Assembly: GCA_014529385.2 (NCBI GenBank)
Contig: CM043963.1
Span: 66,692,895 to 66,756,894, forward strand
Reading direction: 5' to 3'
Origin: Adiantum capillus-veneris
Taxonomy: Eukaryota > Streptophyta > Polypodiopsida > Polypodiales > Pteridaceae
DNA length: 64,000 nucleotides
In this document: positions 24,020 through 36,501 of the stretch, one piece after another
Layout of the letters: each line of letters begins with the position of its first letter
How positions within the stretch are numbered: the first letter of the stretch is position 1
The notes under the pieces: model-generated
What the model saw: only the letters and a program-made list of their open reading frames with translations
Databases searched by the model: none
What the model was told of the DNA's origin: nothing
Translations under genes and position numbers: made by a program

Positions 24020-27000
24020 CTACCCTACACCTAACTGCTTGCGAAAATGCGCAAAGCTCTCTGAGGGAAGTCCTTTTGTAAGTAGATCAGTAGGATTTTC
24101 TGTGGTGTGGACTTTGACAAGTTGAAGTTGCTTATCCTCGAGCATTTCCCTGATGAAATGATACTTCACATCCACATGCTTTGTCTTTGAGTGATAAAAT
24201 GGATTGCGAGCCAATTGTATAGCACTTTGACTATCACAATATAACACATGCATCTTTTCTTTGATTCCAAAATCTGTTACTAGTCGATTAAGCCAAATTG
24301 ATTCTTTGCATGCCTCTGATGCTGCAACATATTCATCCTCTGTAGTAGACTGAGTAACAAAATCTTGTAATCTAGAATGCCATGATACTGCTCCACCAGC
24401 CAATGTAAAGACGTACCCTGACATAGACCTTCGGTTGTCTAAGTCACCTGCATAATCTGAGTCTGTAAAACCCTTTACACCTAGCTCCTTACTCACATAG
24501 CGTATACGCATACTCTTTATAGCTTTCAGGTATCTCAATATTCCTTTCACTGCCTCCAAATGTTTCTTGCCTGGGTTTGACATGTATCGACTTACTACTC
24601 CCACTGCAAATGCAATGTCTGGGCGAGTAGCAATCATTGTATACATCAAACTACCCACTGCAGACGCATATGGAATCTTATCCATTTCAGCATGTTCTTC
24701 CTTAGACACAGGACAATCTTGTTTGCTAAGTTTCACATATGGTGGCAATGGAACACTTAATGCCTTTCCCTTCTCCATATTGAAGCGTTGCAAAACCTTA
24801 TCAATATACTATGTTTGAGATAACCAAATCAACTTCTTTGATCTGTCTCTCTCAATGCGCATACCAAGTATATGACTTGCTTCACCCATGTCTTTCATGT
24901 CAAACGATTTTGCCATCTTTGACTTCAAAGCTGAAATTTCTTCCAAGTGCTTGCCAACAATTAACATGTCATCCACATACAAAATAAGGATCAGCCAAGT
25001 GCCATCCTTAGCCTTCTTTGTATATAGACAGCGATCGAACTCACTACGTTTGTAGCCTTGAGAAAGCATAAACTTGTGGAACTTATGGTACCATGCCCTC
25101 GGTGATTGTTTTAAGCCATAAAGACTCTTTAACAAATGGCATACCAAATCTTCCTTGACTTTCTCAACAAACCCTTCTGGCTGTTGCATGTAAATTTCCA
25201 CATCTAAATCACCATGCAAGAACACTGTCTTGACATCCATTTGGTGCAACACCAAATCTAATATGGCAACCAATGCAAGAAAGCATCTCAATGTAGTCAT
25301 CTTGACCACCGGTGAGAAGACTTCATCAAAGTCAATGCCTTGTTCTTGCTTAAAGCCCTTGGCAACAAGCCTTGCTTTGTACTTTGACTGACTATAATGA
25401 GCGGTGATCTTATACCTGTAAACCCATTTACAAGGTAGAGACTTTTTTCCCTATGGTAATTTAACTAGCTTCCATGTCTGGTTTTTATGCAGAGCTATCA
25501 TCTCTGACTGCATGGCCAATTGCCAATTCCTAGAGTCCTTCATTTGCACTGCTTCCTTGTAACATGAAGGCTCATTGCAATCAGTCAACATGACATAGTT
25601 CATAGATGGAACAAACCTATCAGGAGGTCGCGTGATATGTCCAGATCTACGCACAATAGGTGGCTCAGGCTCAACCACAACCTGTGGTTCCACTCTATCC
25701 TGTCCTTGCTCCTCTTGAGCCCTGACATTTTTTCTTGCACGTGCAGGTCCATCTTCTTGGAAGACAACTCTTCTAATCTCCTCAACCCTCTCTGGTTTAG
25801 AATGATATTTGGCTTCATTAAAGTGAACATCATTGCTGCGGAAGACCTTTCTGGATTCGGGATCCCAAAGTCTGTACCCCATCTCACCAGAATTACCATA
25901 GCCTAGAAAGATGCACTTTCTACTCTTTGGCTCAAGTTTGTTCCTAAATTCCTTTGCAACGTGAGTATATGCCTCACAGCCAAAGACTCTAAGATGCTTG
26001 TATGAGGGCACCTTGCCTGACCATACCATCTCTGCCACTAAATCCTTCTGCAAAACCTTGCTAGAAGATCTATTAATAAGATGAACAGCTGTTGATACAG
26101 CTTCAGCCCAAAACCCATTTGGCAGTTGTGCATTAGACAACATACTTCTGACCTTCTCTTGTATGGTCCTATTCATCCTCTCAACCATTTTGAGGAGGAT
26201 TGTAAGGAGCAGTAAGTTCACGTTTTATACCTTTTGACTCACAAACGTCCTAAAAGGCCTTTGAAACATACTCTCCACCATTGTCAGTGCGTAAGCATTT
26301 AAGCTTCTTGCCACTCTGATTCTCCACAAGTGTCACAAACGTTTTCAAAACACTAAAGTCTTCATCCTTGTGCTCGAGAAAGTAAACCTATACTTTCCTC
26401 GATTAATCATCTATAAATGTCATAAAGTAAGAAGCTCCCCCTAGAGATAGGTTAGGCATAGGTCCACACAAATCACTATGAACAAGTGACAACTGTGTAT
26501 CTCTTTTACTGCTTCTATGCTTATGTGGCTGCTGTGTTTGCTTACCATACAGACAATGTTCACAGAATTCAAAATCATTAAATGACAAGCCAGGAAAATA
26601 ACCAGAATGAGACAAGATTTACATTCCCTTCTTGGACATATGTCCTAACCGGCTATGCCACAAAGAAACGTTCGGCTGCTCGGTTACACTGATTACATTT
26701 TTAGAGACATTTGATACATAAATCATGTAAAGTCCTCCAGACTTTACTCCATGTGCTACTGTCATAGAACCCTTGGATATCTTCCACATGTTCTGTCCAA
26801 AAGTGGTGACGTAGCCAGCATCATCAAGTAAACCTGTGCTGATCAAGGTCTTTGTAATTGCGGGAACATGTCTCACATTCTTCAACGTGAAAGAAGAGCC
26901 ATTCTGAAACTTCAATTGAACATCTCCAACACCTAAGATCTCACATGTCTGCCCATTGCCTAGCCGAACATGATCTTTAGTGGTCACATAAGAGGTAAAC

Positions 27001-27995
27001 CACTCCTTTTTTGGAGACACATGAAGTGATGCCCGTGAGTCTATAATCCAGTCACTCAGTGCATGTCCATCAGATGCTATAAGAAGAGTTGAGTCCATTG
27101 TATTCTTCAAGAAGTAGATGTCTCCTGACACTAGACTGTCATACTCTACAACAGTGTTTGTCACATTTATTTCTTGAATCTTCACTGAGGACTTATTCTT
27201 CTCACCATGGTCTTCATCTTTCTCTTTGCCTTTTTCTTCTTTCCAATCTCTGCAGTCTCTTTTCATGTGACCCTTCTTGCCACAATGGTAGCATTCTATG
27301 TCACTCTTGCCTTTAGCACTGCGGGACTTGCTACGAGACTGATTCCTTTTTCCACCTTTGTACTTTTCTTTGGTCCTTCCCCTGACAACTAAGGTTGTTC
27401 CTTTGCCTTTGTCCATTGTCTTTCTATTGGTTTCTTCAGTAAGAAAATTGCCTTCTACACCTGCTATGGTCAAACCATCTGGAGGTGCAGAATTACTCAA
27501 AGCTGTGCGAAAAGTGTCCCAAATTTCCGGCAATGTGATCAACAAGAACATAGCTCTAACAGGTTCATCAAACATGACACCTTGAGCTGACAACTGACTG
27601 CAGATGGTGTTGAATTCATTCAGATGATTGGACATAGGTGTCCCTTCTTTCATCTTCAAGTCAACAAGCTTCTTAAGCCAGTATACCTGTGAAGCTGCAC
27701 TCTGCTTCTCATAAAGGTCACTCAGCTTTGTCCATGCTTCATAAGCCGACATCTCATCTGCTACATTGAAGTAAACGCTTTCTGCCAAAGTCAACATAAT
27801 GGTAGAAAGTGCCAATTCATCCATTTCGCTCCATTCATCTTCGTCCATATCTTCTGGTTTTATCCCCTTGAGCTTTATAGGTTTTATCTGCTTCTTTTGT
27901 ACCAACATGTGCCAAATCTGCTTCTTCCACAATGGGAAATTGGTTCCATCCAGCTTCTTGATATTGTAAAGAGCAGTGTCCTGTGATCCAGCCAT
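24020..27995 (-). pseudogene. Copia3 gag-pol coding region
   Basis: Minus strand: gag with UBN2 domain (about 27,420-27,995, LDGTNFPLWKKQI), CCHC knuckle (about 27,260-27,300, CYHCGKKGHMKRDC), protease (about 26,900-27,060), GAG-pre-integrase (about 26,550-26,680, HSRLGHMSKKGM), integrase (about 25,800-26,530, LVHSDLCGPMP, ERMNRTIQE), reverse transcriptase (about 24,800-25,440, QMDV and YVDDMLIVG), and RNase H (about 24,030-24,490, DSDYAGD, KHVDVKYH). The motifs are close to those of Copia1. A fossil with about five or six breaks. Confidence 0.87.
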
Positions 27996-29078
27996 AGCTA
28001 CGCTTCACAGTAGTTTACTTTCCTGGGAAAAATTCAGCAGAGTTTCCCCTGTAAACTAACCTCTGAACCAATATCAACCTGTCAAATGAACCAAGAAAGC
28101 TTCAGATTCTGCAGAAATTTCGGCAGAGTCTCCTTTGTAAAATGGCTCTAGTGTACTCAAAAACAGACCAAAAACAGCTCAAAAAACCACTATCTCTCTA
28201 ACAGTGTAAGCTGTGGGTAAACCTGTCCTGCACCTGTACTGTCTTTCACTGTCATATCACTGTCCTGTAAGCATAGACTACGACAATGCCTCAACGGCAT
28301 TAAAGCAAAGATGCAATCCCAACTTTCTAACTCACAGTCAATACATCCTAGCTGCCTATTTAAGGGTGCTCGAGTCGCTCCAAGACCTGTATCACCGAAA
28401 GGATCTTAACATTCGAGAATCCCCCAGCTCAATAAAACCTCACTCGACCCTCAACAAAGGCTGTAGTAAATCTGACAGTACATAGACTTCCCACAAAGTC
28501 ATACATCCACAAATTTCCCACTATATGTTGTAACCGCTACGGCGGTTGTTTGCTGCGTAACTCACAACCAGCAAACCCTCAACAGACATACATCATCTCT
28601 GACAATACATCCCATGTGGAAGTACCTGCAATGTCAGGATGAAATCTGGAATATCAAGCAGCAAACACAAGCTACCTGATGAACTAGTGGATGTCGCCTA
28701 CAGTCTGTGTGTAGATGCGCCCGTGTCATATGTGACACGCCTCCAAGAACTGTGAGCCGTCCTTCGATGTGTATACAGCCACAAATCATCACTCTGGAAG
28801 TGCAGATATCCTCATCACCTGTAGTCGTAGGCCGAAACCCCATATTTGCAAAGTCGGATTTGCACCCGCCGAGACCACGTAGTCGAAAAATGGCCTGCGC
28901 AAAACTTTGTCGAAGCCGAACGGTGGCCGAGATGACCTCAGAATGAAATTCTGAGAACACCAAGCCCTTCGAGATTTCCCATAGGATTTGGGGCCGTGTC
29001 TTCGCCTGTCGAATCTCACTCCAATCTGAGCAGGTGACTCTGGCTACCTGCAAATGCTGCCCCGAGCCTCGATCTGAG
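27996..29078 (-). other. Copia3 leader
   Basis: About 1.1 kb. Shares with the Gypsy1 and Copia1 leaders a block at 28,381-28,470 (ctgtatcaccgaaaggatct and onwards) and two copies of the motif around cagagtttcc/cagagtctcc at 28,025-28,049 and 28,113-28,140. No gene seen. Confidence 0.75.
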
Positions 29079-29090
29079 CTCTGATACCAG
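29079..29090 (-). other. Copia3 primer binding site
   Basis: gctctgataccag on the plus strand, i.e. the tRNA-Met site TGGTATCAGAGC on the minus strand, one base from the LTR. Confidence 0.9.
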
Positions 29091-29091
29091 T

Positions 29092-29283
29092 TGAAGGAGT
29101 ACGAGCGGAAGTGCGGTGCGAGAGAGAGTGCGAGAAGAAGAGCACGACGATATAGTGAACTCTCTCTACTGTAATGTGTAGAGCATATAGAGTTCTTATT
29201 AGGTTTTTACAAAAGAATATGTGTACATACCTGGCGGCCCGCCCACTTACCTAGGCGACCACATTGGGCTTTCTACCCCAACA
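29092..29283 (-). repeat. Copia3 5' LTR
   Basis: 192 bp, pairs with 23737-23930; immediately followed by Gypsy2 integrase sequence. Confidence 0.9.
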
Positions 29284-32200
29284 GTTGTATTGGCCCAACA
29301 AAATCTATACCCCATTTTGCGAAAGCTCTAGCCCCCATCATTGGTCTTAAGGGCATGCTATCTACATGTGTTGTCATTTTGGCTTGTTGACAAGCATCAC
29401 ATCTTTGAACATATTCCTTGGCATCTGCAAAAAGGGTTGGCCACCATATGCTTGCCATTAAGATTGCTCTTGCAGTGGTCTCACTAGAGAAGTGACCTCC
29501 AGCTAATCGAGCATGTGCTTGTTCTATAATTGGAATATATTCATCTTCATTTGCACAAAGACGTAGATGTTGGTCCTTACCTCTCCGATACAATTGGTTT
29601 CCAATAAGAGCATAGTCTCTTGCTTTAGTTTCAATTGCTTTTTGACAGCGTTTACTCATATTCTCAGTAAATGTTCGGCTTGATAAGTAAGCAACTAGAT
29701 AGTTACTCCACTTAGGAACATGCGACATTTGGAAGAATGTTACATGAGGTATGGGTGTTTGTTTTTGACATCGAGGATAATTCTTTACAAAAGAGAGAAC
29801 ACCACTGCTCATAGTTGGACAAAATACTCCAAGTCTCAAGATCCGTCGCATAGTTTGATCTTCTGCAAAGTGAAGTCCGACTATGGTAATATGCGCTTGA
29901 CTTAGGTATTGGGTTTTCTCCTCAAGATTAATGCATAAAAGAAATATTCCCTTCCGATTTCTTTTGTACAATCTTCTAGCTAGTAATTGATACATAGCCA
30001 ATTGCTCAATTAATCCAATTGTAATAGGAAGTGGTATTTGAGAATCCACTTGAGCTATTGTCATCAATGATATCATATTTTCCGACCATCTAGGTATCAT
30101 TTCCACGGAGAACAGATATGCATATGGTAGATCAATGTCTACCCCTTTAGGTGATTCTCCTGAAATAATCCTTGAAAAATGATCTGCTCTTTGATGTGTA
30201 GTGCTATTTTTTACAACCACAGTGAAATCAAATTCCAGAAGAATGATGAACCATCTCACTATTCTTCCTGTACTGCATGGCTTGTTGACCAAGTACAATA
30301 AGGATTGGTGGTCCACAAAGAACACAAATTTGTTGGCTAATAGGTAAGGTCTAAAACTTTTTATGGCATAGATCATTCCCAATCCTTCCCTTTCAGTGGT
30401 GGTATAATTCTTTTCCGCCACATTCAATTGTCGGCTAGCATAAGAAATAGGAAAATCAAATTTCCCGTCTCCTCGTTGAGCTAGTATACACCCAATGGAA
30501 AAATTGGAAGCATATATATGTATGTGGAATACCTAATTCCAATATGGTGCTTTCAATATTGGAGCTGAAGTGAGAGCTTGCTTGAGCTTCATGGAGGATT
30601 CTTCACACGCCTTAGTCCACTCAAAATGTGTAATCAAGCTATACATGGGTTTTGCAATTATAGTGTACATATAAATGAACCGTTTGTAATATCCACTATG
30701 CCCCATGAAGGCTTGAATCCCCTTGACTGTTGTCGGTCTAGGAAAATCAGAAATAACATGTATTTTGTCCATATCTGTAGCTATGCCATTTCTAGACACT
30801 ATATGTCGAAGAAGTTTTCCTTGTCTACTCATGAATGTGCACTTTTCAGGATGTAAGCAAATCCTATAAAGTCTACATTTTCCGAATACCTTTTTGAGGT
30901 GTTCAAAATGATCAGCCCGGATTGATGAATGTACGCATAGATCATCCATATATACTTCCAAGAATTTCTTAAGATATTCTTTAAAACCATGGCTCATCAA
31001 TCTTTGAAAGGTGGCAGGGGCATTAGTTAACCCAAAAGGCATAACCCAATAGACAAAAATACCCCATTCCTTTGCAAAAATAATTGTATGCTAGTATTTT
31101 GGGTCAACCAAAAGTTAATTGTATCCAGAAAATCCATCTAAGAAGCTGTAAGCTTCTTTACTTGCAACTCGTTCTAAACCATGCTCAGTGATTGGAAGAA
31201 GAAAGTTGTCTCTAATGGTAGCTGCATTCACTTTCTTGAGGTTGACACACACACGTAATTTTTTATTTTTCTTGGGTACGACCACAATTGGAGATATCCA
31301 ATATGTGTGTTCAATTTCATAAATGAATTCAGCTTCCTTTAGCTTTTCAATCTCTTCTTTGATCTTTATGGAAAATGTTTCATTGTATGTGTATGGCCTT
31401 TGTCTACTTGGTTTCGCATCATCTCTCATGGATATGGTATGTTGACAGATTTTTGGATCAACACCCTTGAGATCCTTGTAAGACCAAGCAAAGATATCGC
31501 GATATATTTTCAGTAAGCTTAATAAAAGCTCTTGTTCTTCTTCAGTAAGGTCATTTGCAATGTAGGCTGGTCTAAAATCTTCTCCTTGTTCAGCCAAATC
31601 TATCTTTTTTGCGTTTTTAGGCCCTTCATAGGACTCACCCTATTTTTGTACTTCTCTAACAGGTTGTTTGACTATAATTTTTTTATCTTGGAGAGTATAT
31701 TTCTTGTAATGGGATGAAACACTCATTACATCTTTACCATCCTCTTCAGTGGTTTCCATTTTGGTTGTATATATCTCCTTTAGAGTTTTTTTCAACTCTT
31801 GATATTTCTTTTTTCGTTTGACTCTTGTCATGGTTGCCCTTGTCCTGGTTTTTAGGTTTCACTTGAGTTTCCTTTCTTGTTTTACTCGATGTTTTTGACA
31901 TTTCTAGATTTTTGTTTGAATTATATTTGCAAGTAATTTTGTCTTTGACAAAATCATGTGCATCTATCTACATCAGGAACTGTGTTCTAATGGAAGCTGA
32001 TGGCATAAGTCTAGCTTTCAAATTTCTAGTGTCTCTTTTTCCTCTATACCATTTCTGTCTTCTTGATTTTTGGTTAGGAAAGTCAAAAAACTTTTCCTCC
32101 CCTCCTTTCATGAGTAGCTTAGCTCTCACATGTTCTTTTTCCGATCCTGAATCATCTGATGTAGCTGAGTGTTCTTCTAACTCATCTGTTGCATCATAGT

Positions 32201-35200
32201 AGAGGTCTAAAAAGACTTGTTGAGCTTTCATCAAGTCCTTGGGTTCGTGAATTTTGTCTTCAATGTGGAGGGTTGAGATCATTTGGATGGGAATTATATC
32301 ATAGCCGTCCTCATTGCAAATTGAGTAGGCATAGACGTGTTTACACACACATCCATTGTCGCTAAAATTTGAGTATGGATGTCGCTAAAATTTAAGTCCA
32401 TTCAAACGGCTGAAACAAATGCTCTGGAAAGGGTTCATGTACATAGGCTTTGTCTGTGCAATCCCTTTCTAAGTTACATTCTTCTAATTTTAAGCTCCTG
32501 TTTTTTGAAGCTCCACAGATCCAAATAGGAGTTTCTTTGTTCAACCAAGATGGAAGCTTTGTTTCAGCTAAAAAGACTGAATCAAATTCTTATATGGGCG
32601 TTTTCATGAAATCTCTATAAGTATGATCTTTTAGATTAACCCTTGTTATTGATCTCACTTGCTTCAAGTACAAATAATTATTTCCCCAATCTTGAATGAG
32701 TTGTACTTGTCGCATGAAATGTCTTCCCAATATGATTTCATAATTGAGTTTCTTCCCAAAGTCTACTATGTCAAAAGTGTGTTGATATTCAATCCCACAG
32801 GAATTAACTTTCTCAAGCACTCCTAAGGGTCTTTTAATGTGTCCATCAGCCAATTGCAATTTCATTTGTGTTTGCCTAATGGCTGGATGTCCCCAGGATT
32901 CCCATACTGCTGTCGTGGCTATGGCTATGCCTGCCCCACTATCTAGTACTGCCATGGTTTCTATGTCATTATAACTCATTTGAAGGGTTGTGTTTCCTTC
33001 CTTCCCTTCGTAGTATTCTCCGACTTTGTTCATTGGAATAGATCAAATCTCTTTGTTATCCATTTCGTGTTTCAATTTTCCCAAGTTTTTTGCGATTAGT
33101 CATGTTATTCCCACCTTCTCTAGAGTTTTCTGTAAATCATTCCATAAATATAGCCTGATTTTCAACAGTTCTCCTAAACTAAGAGTGCACTGATGGGTGT
33201 AGACATGATTGAATGAATGTTGTCTACTTCTAGGGTTTGTTCCGCTCTTTTTAATTGAGTGGTTTTACACACTATGGATTCATCTTTGTTATCTCCCAAG
33301 TAAGAGGGTAATGTTCTCAAGGTCAATGGTTTAGACATTCCTGAAGATTCACGTCCGCAATCCCATACAAGGATTGTATATCCATGTCCATATTAGGAGG
33401 TAGATTGTCTAACCAAACTTTCTCTATAGGAGCTGACTTCAGAGTTAGGCTCCTAGCATTGATTTCTCTAACTTTTTTCCATAAGTGTCCTTGCCAGTCT
33501 TCTTCTACGAATGGAATTCCGTCTAAGGCATCTTCGTTGTCCGGCACTATAAGTTCTGGCTCTTTTGTTTCAAGGTGGGGTTCTACCACCACTTTGGATT
33601 TTTCGTTATTGTCTCTTACCACAAGCTCCTCAAGTTTTGTCATACTTTAGAGCTTGGGTTGTTTTTTTTCTAGCATCTCTTGCGTGATTCTTACCAAATT
33701 TTGATAAGCTTCAAGCTTATCTGCTTCCATGTCTAGTGAAGGATAGTTCTTCCATTTGTTTTCCATGTTTTGGCCTGCTTTTAGTCCTGCTTGGTAAGCT
33801 AACAAGGATGCATTAATAGGCTCAAAATTTTTGTCTACCAAAATTGATCCTCCAGATTTCATGGTGGTTTTCTTGGTTTCTCTTCCATATTCTTTTACCT
33901 TTTTTTTTGGAATAGCTTCTTTGCTTTCTCCTCAATTTCAGCCCTTTGTTTCTGTTTTCTCATCTCGTACCTTTTGTTTTTGCTTCGTTTGGTCTTTGGA
34001 GAGGAATTTTTTTTATTTTTTGAATCATCAGAGGAGTTATGTTTCTTTTTCTTAGCTTAGGCTCTAGTGATTACCTTGATTGGAACAATCGATTCACTCT
34101 TAGATGAGCTACTATGTATCACTTGGACTACGTTCACTACTGTTTTACCCTTGTTTAAAGGATTTTTTGAACAATCTTCCAGGAAGTGTCCTCCCTTTTT
34201 GCAACATTGTATGCAATAAGCTTCAACTATCTTGAGGTTCTTGTCAGTCTCTGGGCATTCATTTTTCCAATGATCATATGCACCACAATTATGACAGTTT
34301 CTAGTTCTTGGCTTGATCATGGGTCTTATCATAGGAGGTCTGACACCTTTAAGTTAGCTACATAATACATTGGTGCAAGCTCCGGTGGAGCATAAGTCAC
34401 AGGTTCTTCCATTGGTGGTGGATGTGAATTGGACCAATCTCCTTCTACCATTACTGTAGATGGACTAGGCTCAACATAGGGTGTAACATGTACTAGTGCT
34501 TGTTCATCTATGACTCCCTCTGAATGCATATACTTTACAGGCACTCCATTGTGTCCTGGATATGGAAGTTGTTGACCCGGCATGGCTTGAGGTCTTTCCA
34601 TACCCATCGGTGGTCTTTGAGCTGGGGCCATGTTAGGATGATATCTGTACATGGGTTTTCCTTGTGGCCTCACATTCACGTATTGAACATTCCCATCATA
34701 TTTTGGTCGGTAATAGCACTCATTGGTCTCATGCTTGGTCCATTTACCCTCAATTGCACACCATTTATGCGACCTAATTGGTTGTCGCTGTTGAGGTATC
34801 CCTTGTCCCGTTCCCCTCATAGGTGCTTTCTGCATGTTGTTCATCATGTCATTCATCCTTTTGAGTATGTCTTCTATGACTAAACGGTGTTGCAGCAGCC
34901 GTTCCCACTTGTGCTAGTTTGGAGGATGCTGTTTTCACACTTTGGTATTCCTTATGGATATTCTCTCCATTGAAAATATCACAATCGTCTCCTAAGTCGA
35001 TAGCATCTGACATACACTCTACTAGGGTTGTATGCTTTTTACTATAGAGTATAGCAAGAAGTTCTTTGTTTAGCAATCCCTCTAGAAACAGTGATACTAG
35101 TCGTTCTTCTGCAGGTATCTCTAGCTCTGGGCATCTTGCAATGTATTGTTTCCTTCGAGTTGCAAAATCCCTAACAGACTCACCTTGTTTCTGTATAAAG

Positions 35201-36501
35201 TTGCCGATTTGAGCCACTGTGTGTTTGATCCCCGTTTTGGAACAAGCAGCTACAAATCCTTGAGCTAGTATATTCAAGTCCATGATTGACCTTGGTGGAA
35301 TGTTTTGGAACCATGTCAATTCTTTTCTTCTAGTGTCATTCCAAACCCCTCGAATTGAGTATGGAAATCAAATATGTCTTTTGCTCTTAGCACTTGCTTA
35401 AAGCTTGCTAATTGGTTGTATGGATCTCCAGATCCACTATATTTTTTGACCCATTTTTGAAAATCAGCCGGTCTGACACGTCTATTTGGTTCAACTCCCG
35501 GTCTCTTGGAAGTTGGTCATGTTCCAAGTCCTTCAAACTAGTCTGTTGGAAGTAGTGACTCATGTAGCCCTAGACTGGCTTCAGTGTCACCCAGTTTTCT
35601 TTGTGATGAGGTGGTTTTTGGTTTCTTAACATTACTCTCAAAAGATCTCTCACAGTGTTCATCTCTTGGAATGGTTCTAGTCTTTGGCACAATATCCAAT
35701 CCCTTATGGAGTACCCTTGGTATTTGGTTTGTTCCACCTCCTTAGGAGTCATCATAACAAAGTTGTTTTTATAACAATCCTTAAACAGGTAGGTTGGTAG
35801 ATCTATTGAACCCTTATCTTTGATCTTGAAGATATAGATGATCTTCATGGGCGTTAGCTGTCCTGTTTTGGCATACAAAGTCCACAAAAGTCTTTGAGGT
35901 TTCTATCCTCTCAACAATAGACTCCGATCCTAGGGTTATCCGTACTAAGCCGTTTAAAAGGCTTCGAATCAACTTGATTGCATCCCTTGAATTCTAAAGT
36001 TGGTGGTCCTTCTTTTGCTCACATATCTAGAATTATGGTGTTTACTTATAACCCCCATTTGTCTATCACGTCAGGGTTTTCAACTTGTAAATACTGAGTT
36101 CTGTTTCTATCCATGTACATTTTCCCTTGTAAATACTGAGTTCTGTTTCTATCCATGTACAATTTTCCTTGTTTGTTTGCCCTGATCACCTCTTTGAACT
36201 CAATACCATGGTCATCAATGCGAATAGCATACTCTTCATTAGGATCCAGGTTAACTTGAGCTCCATGGCGATTAGTCTTATAAAATGAGAGTATATGCTT
36301 GTAGCGCACTGTCGTTCCGATTTTTGAGTGAGTCAAATAGGAAAACATTTCAGATGTTGATTCTGAAAAAGTGTGTGAGACTTCTTTAGGGATAGTGTCT
36401 AAGTGCTCGCCTTGATTAACACTCTCTTCAATAAATACTCTAATGGAAGTTTCTCCAAATATACCTTGATTTCCTAGTACAAGACCAGATCTAAGGTCCA
36501 T
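29284..36501 (-). pseudogene. Gypsy2 gag-pol coding region
   Basis: Minus strand: an unassigned N-terminal part (35,570-36,501) with a 14-residue tandem duplication near its end; a retrotransposon gag core (34,850-35,320); a Pro- and Met-rich linker; two Cys-His knuckles (34,130-34,300, CHNCGAYDHWKNEC and a variant); an acidic and basic linker; aspartic protease (32,600-33,000, LDSGAG and LGRHFM); reverse transcriptase (30,530-31,600, with ISPIVVVPKK, MPFGLTNAPATF and YMDD); RNase H (about 30,050-30,450, TTEREGLGMIYA); and the integrase zinc site and core start (29,284-29,550, HARLAGGHF, CDACQQAK, KWGIDFVGP). A fossil with well over ten breaks. Confidence 0.83.
36085..36168. repeat. 42-bp tandem duplication
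   Basis: The unit beginning ttgtaaatactgagttctgt occurs at 36,085 and again at 36,127, 42 bases apart, nearly identical, and adds 14 residues in frame to the old gag-side frame of Gypsy2. Confidence 0.9.

Larger units (their letters stand above)
23737..29283 (-). mobile_element. Copia3: Ty1/copia retrotransposon
   Basis: LTRs at 23737-23930 and 29092-29283 (on the minus strand tgttggggta...tccttca), primer site 29079-29090, polypurine tract at 23931-23945 (minus strand ctttaagtgggaggt), and gag-pol in copia order. Flanks gtttt and gttgt fit a target duplication with one later change. It lies inside the integrase of Gypsy2. LTR differences are several percent by eye, so it is older than Copia1 and Copia2. 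A fossil with about five or six breaks. Confidence 0.9.

Noticed and set aside
32280-32520. Extra gene between protease and RT of Gypsy2
   Set aside because: Short frames there are continuous with the decayed pol linker of the old element and resemble nothing else.
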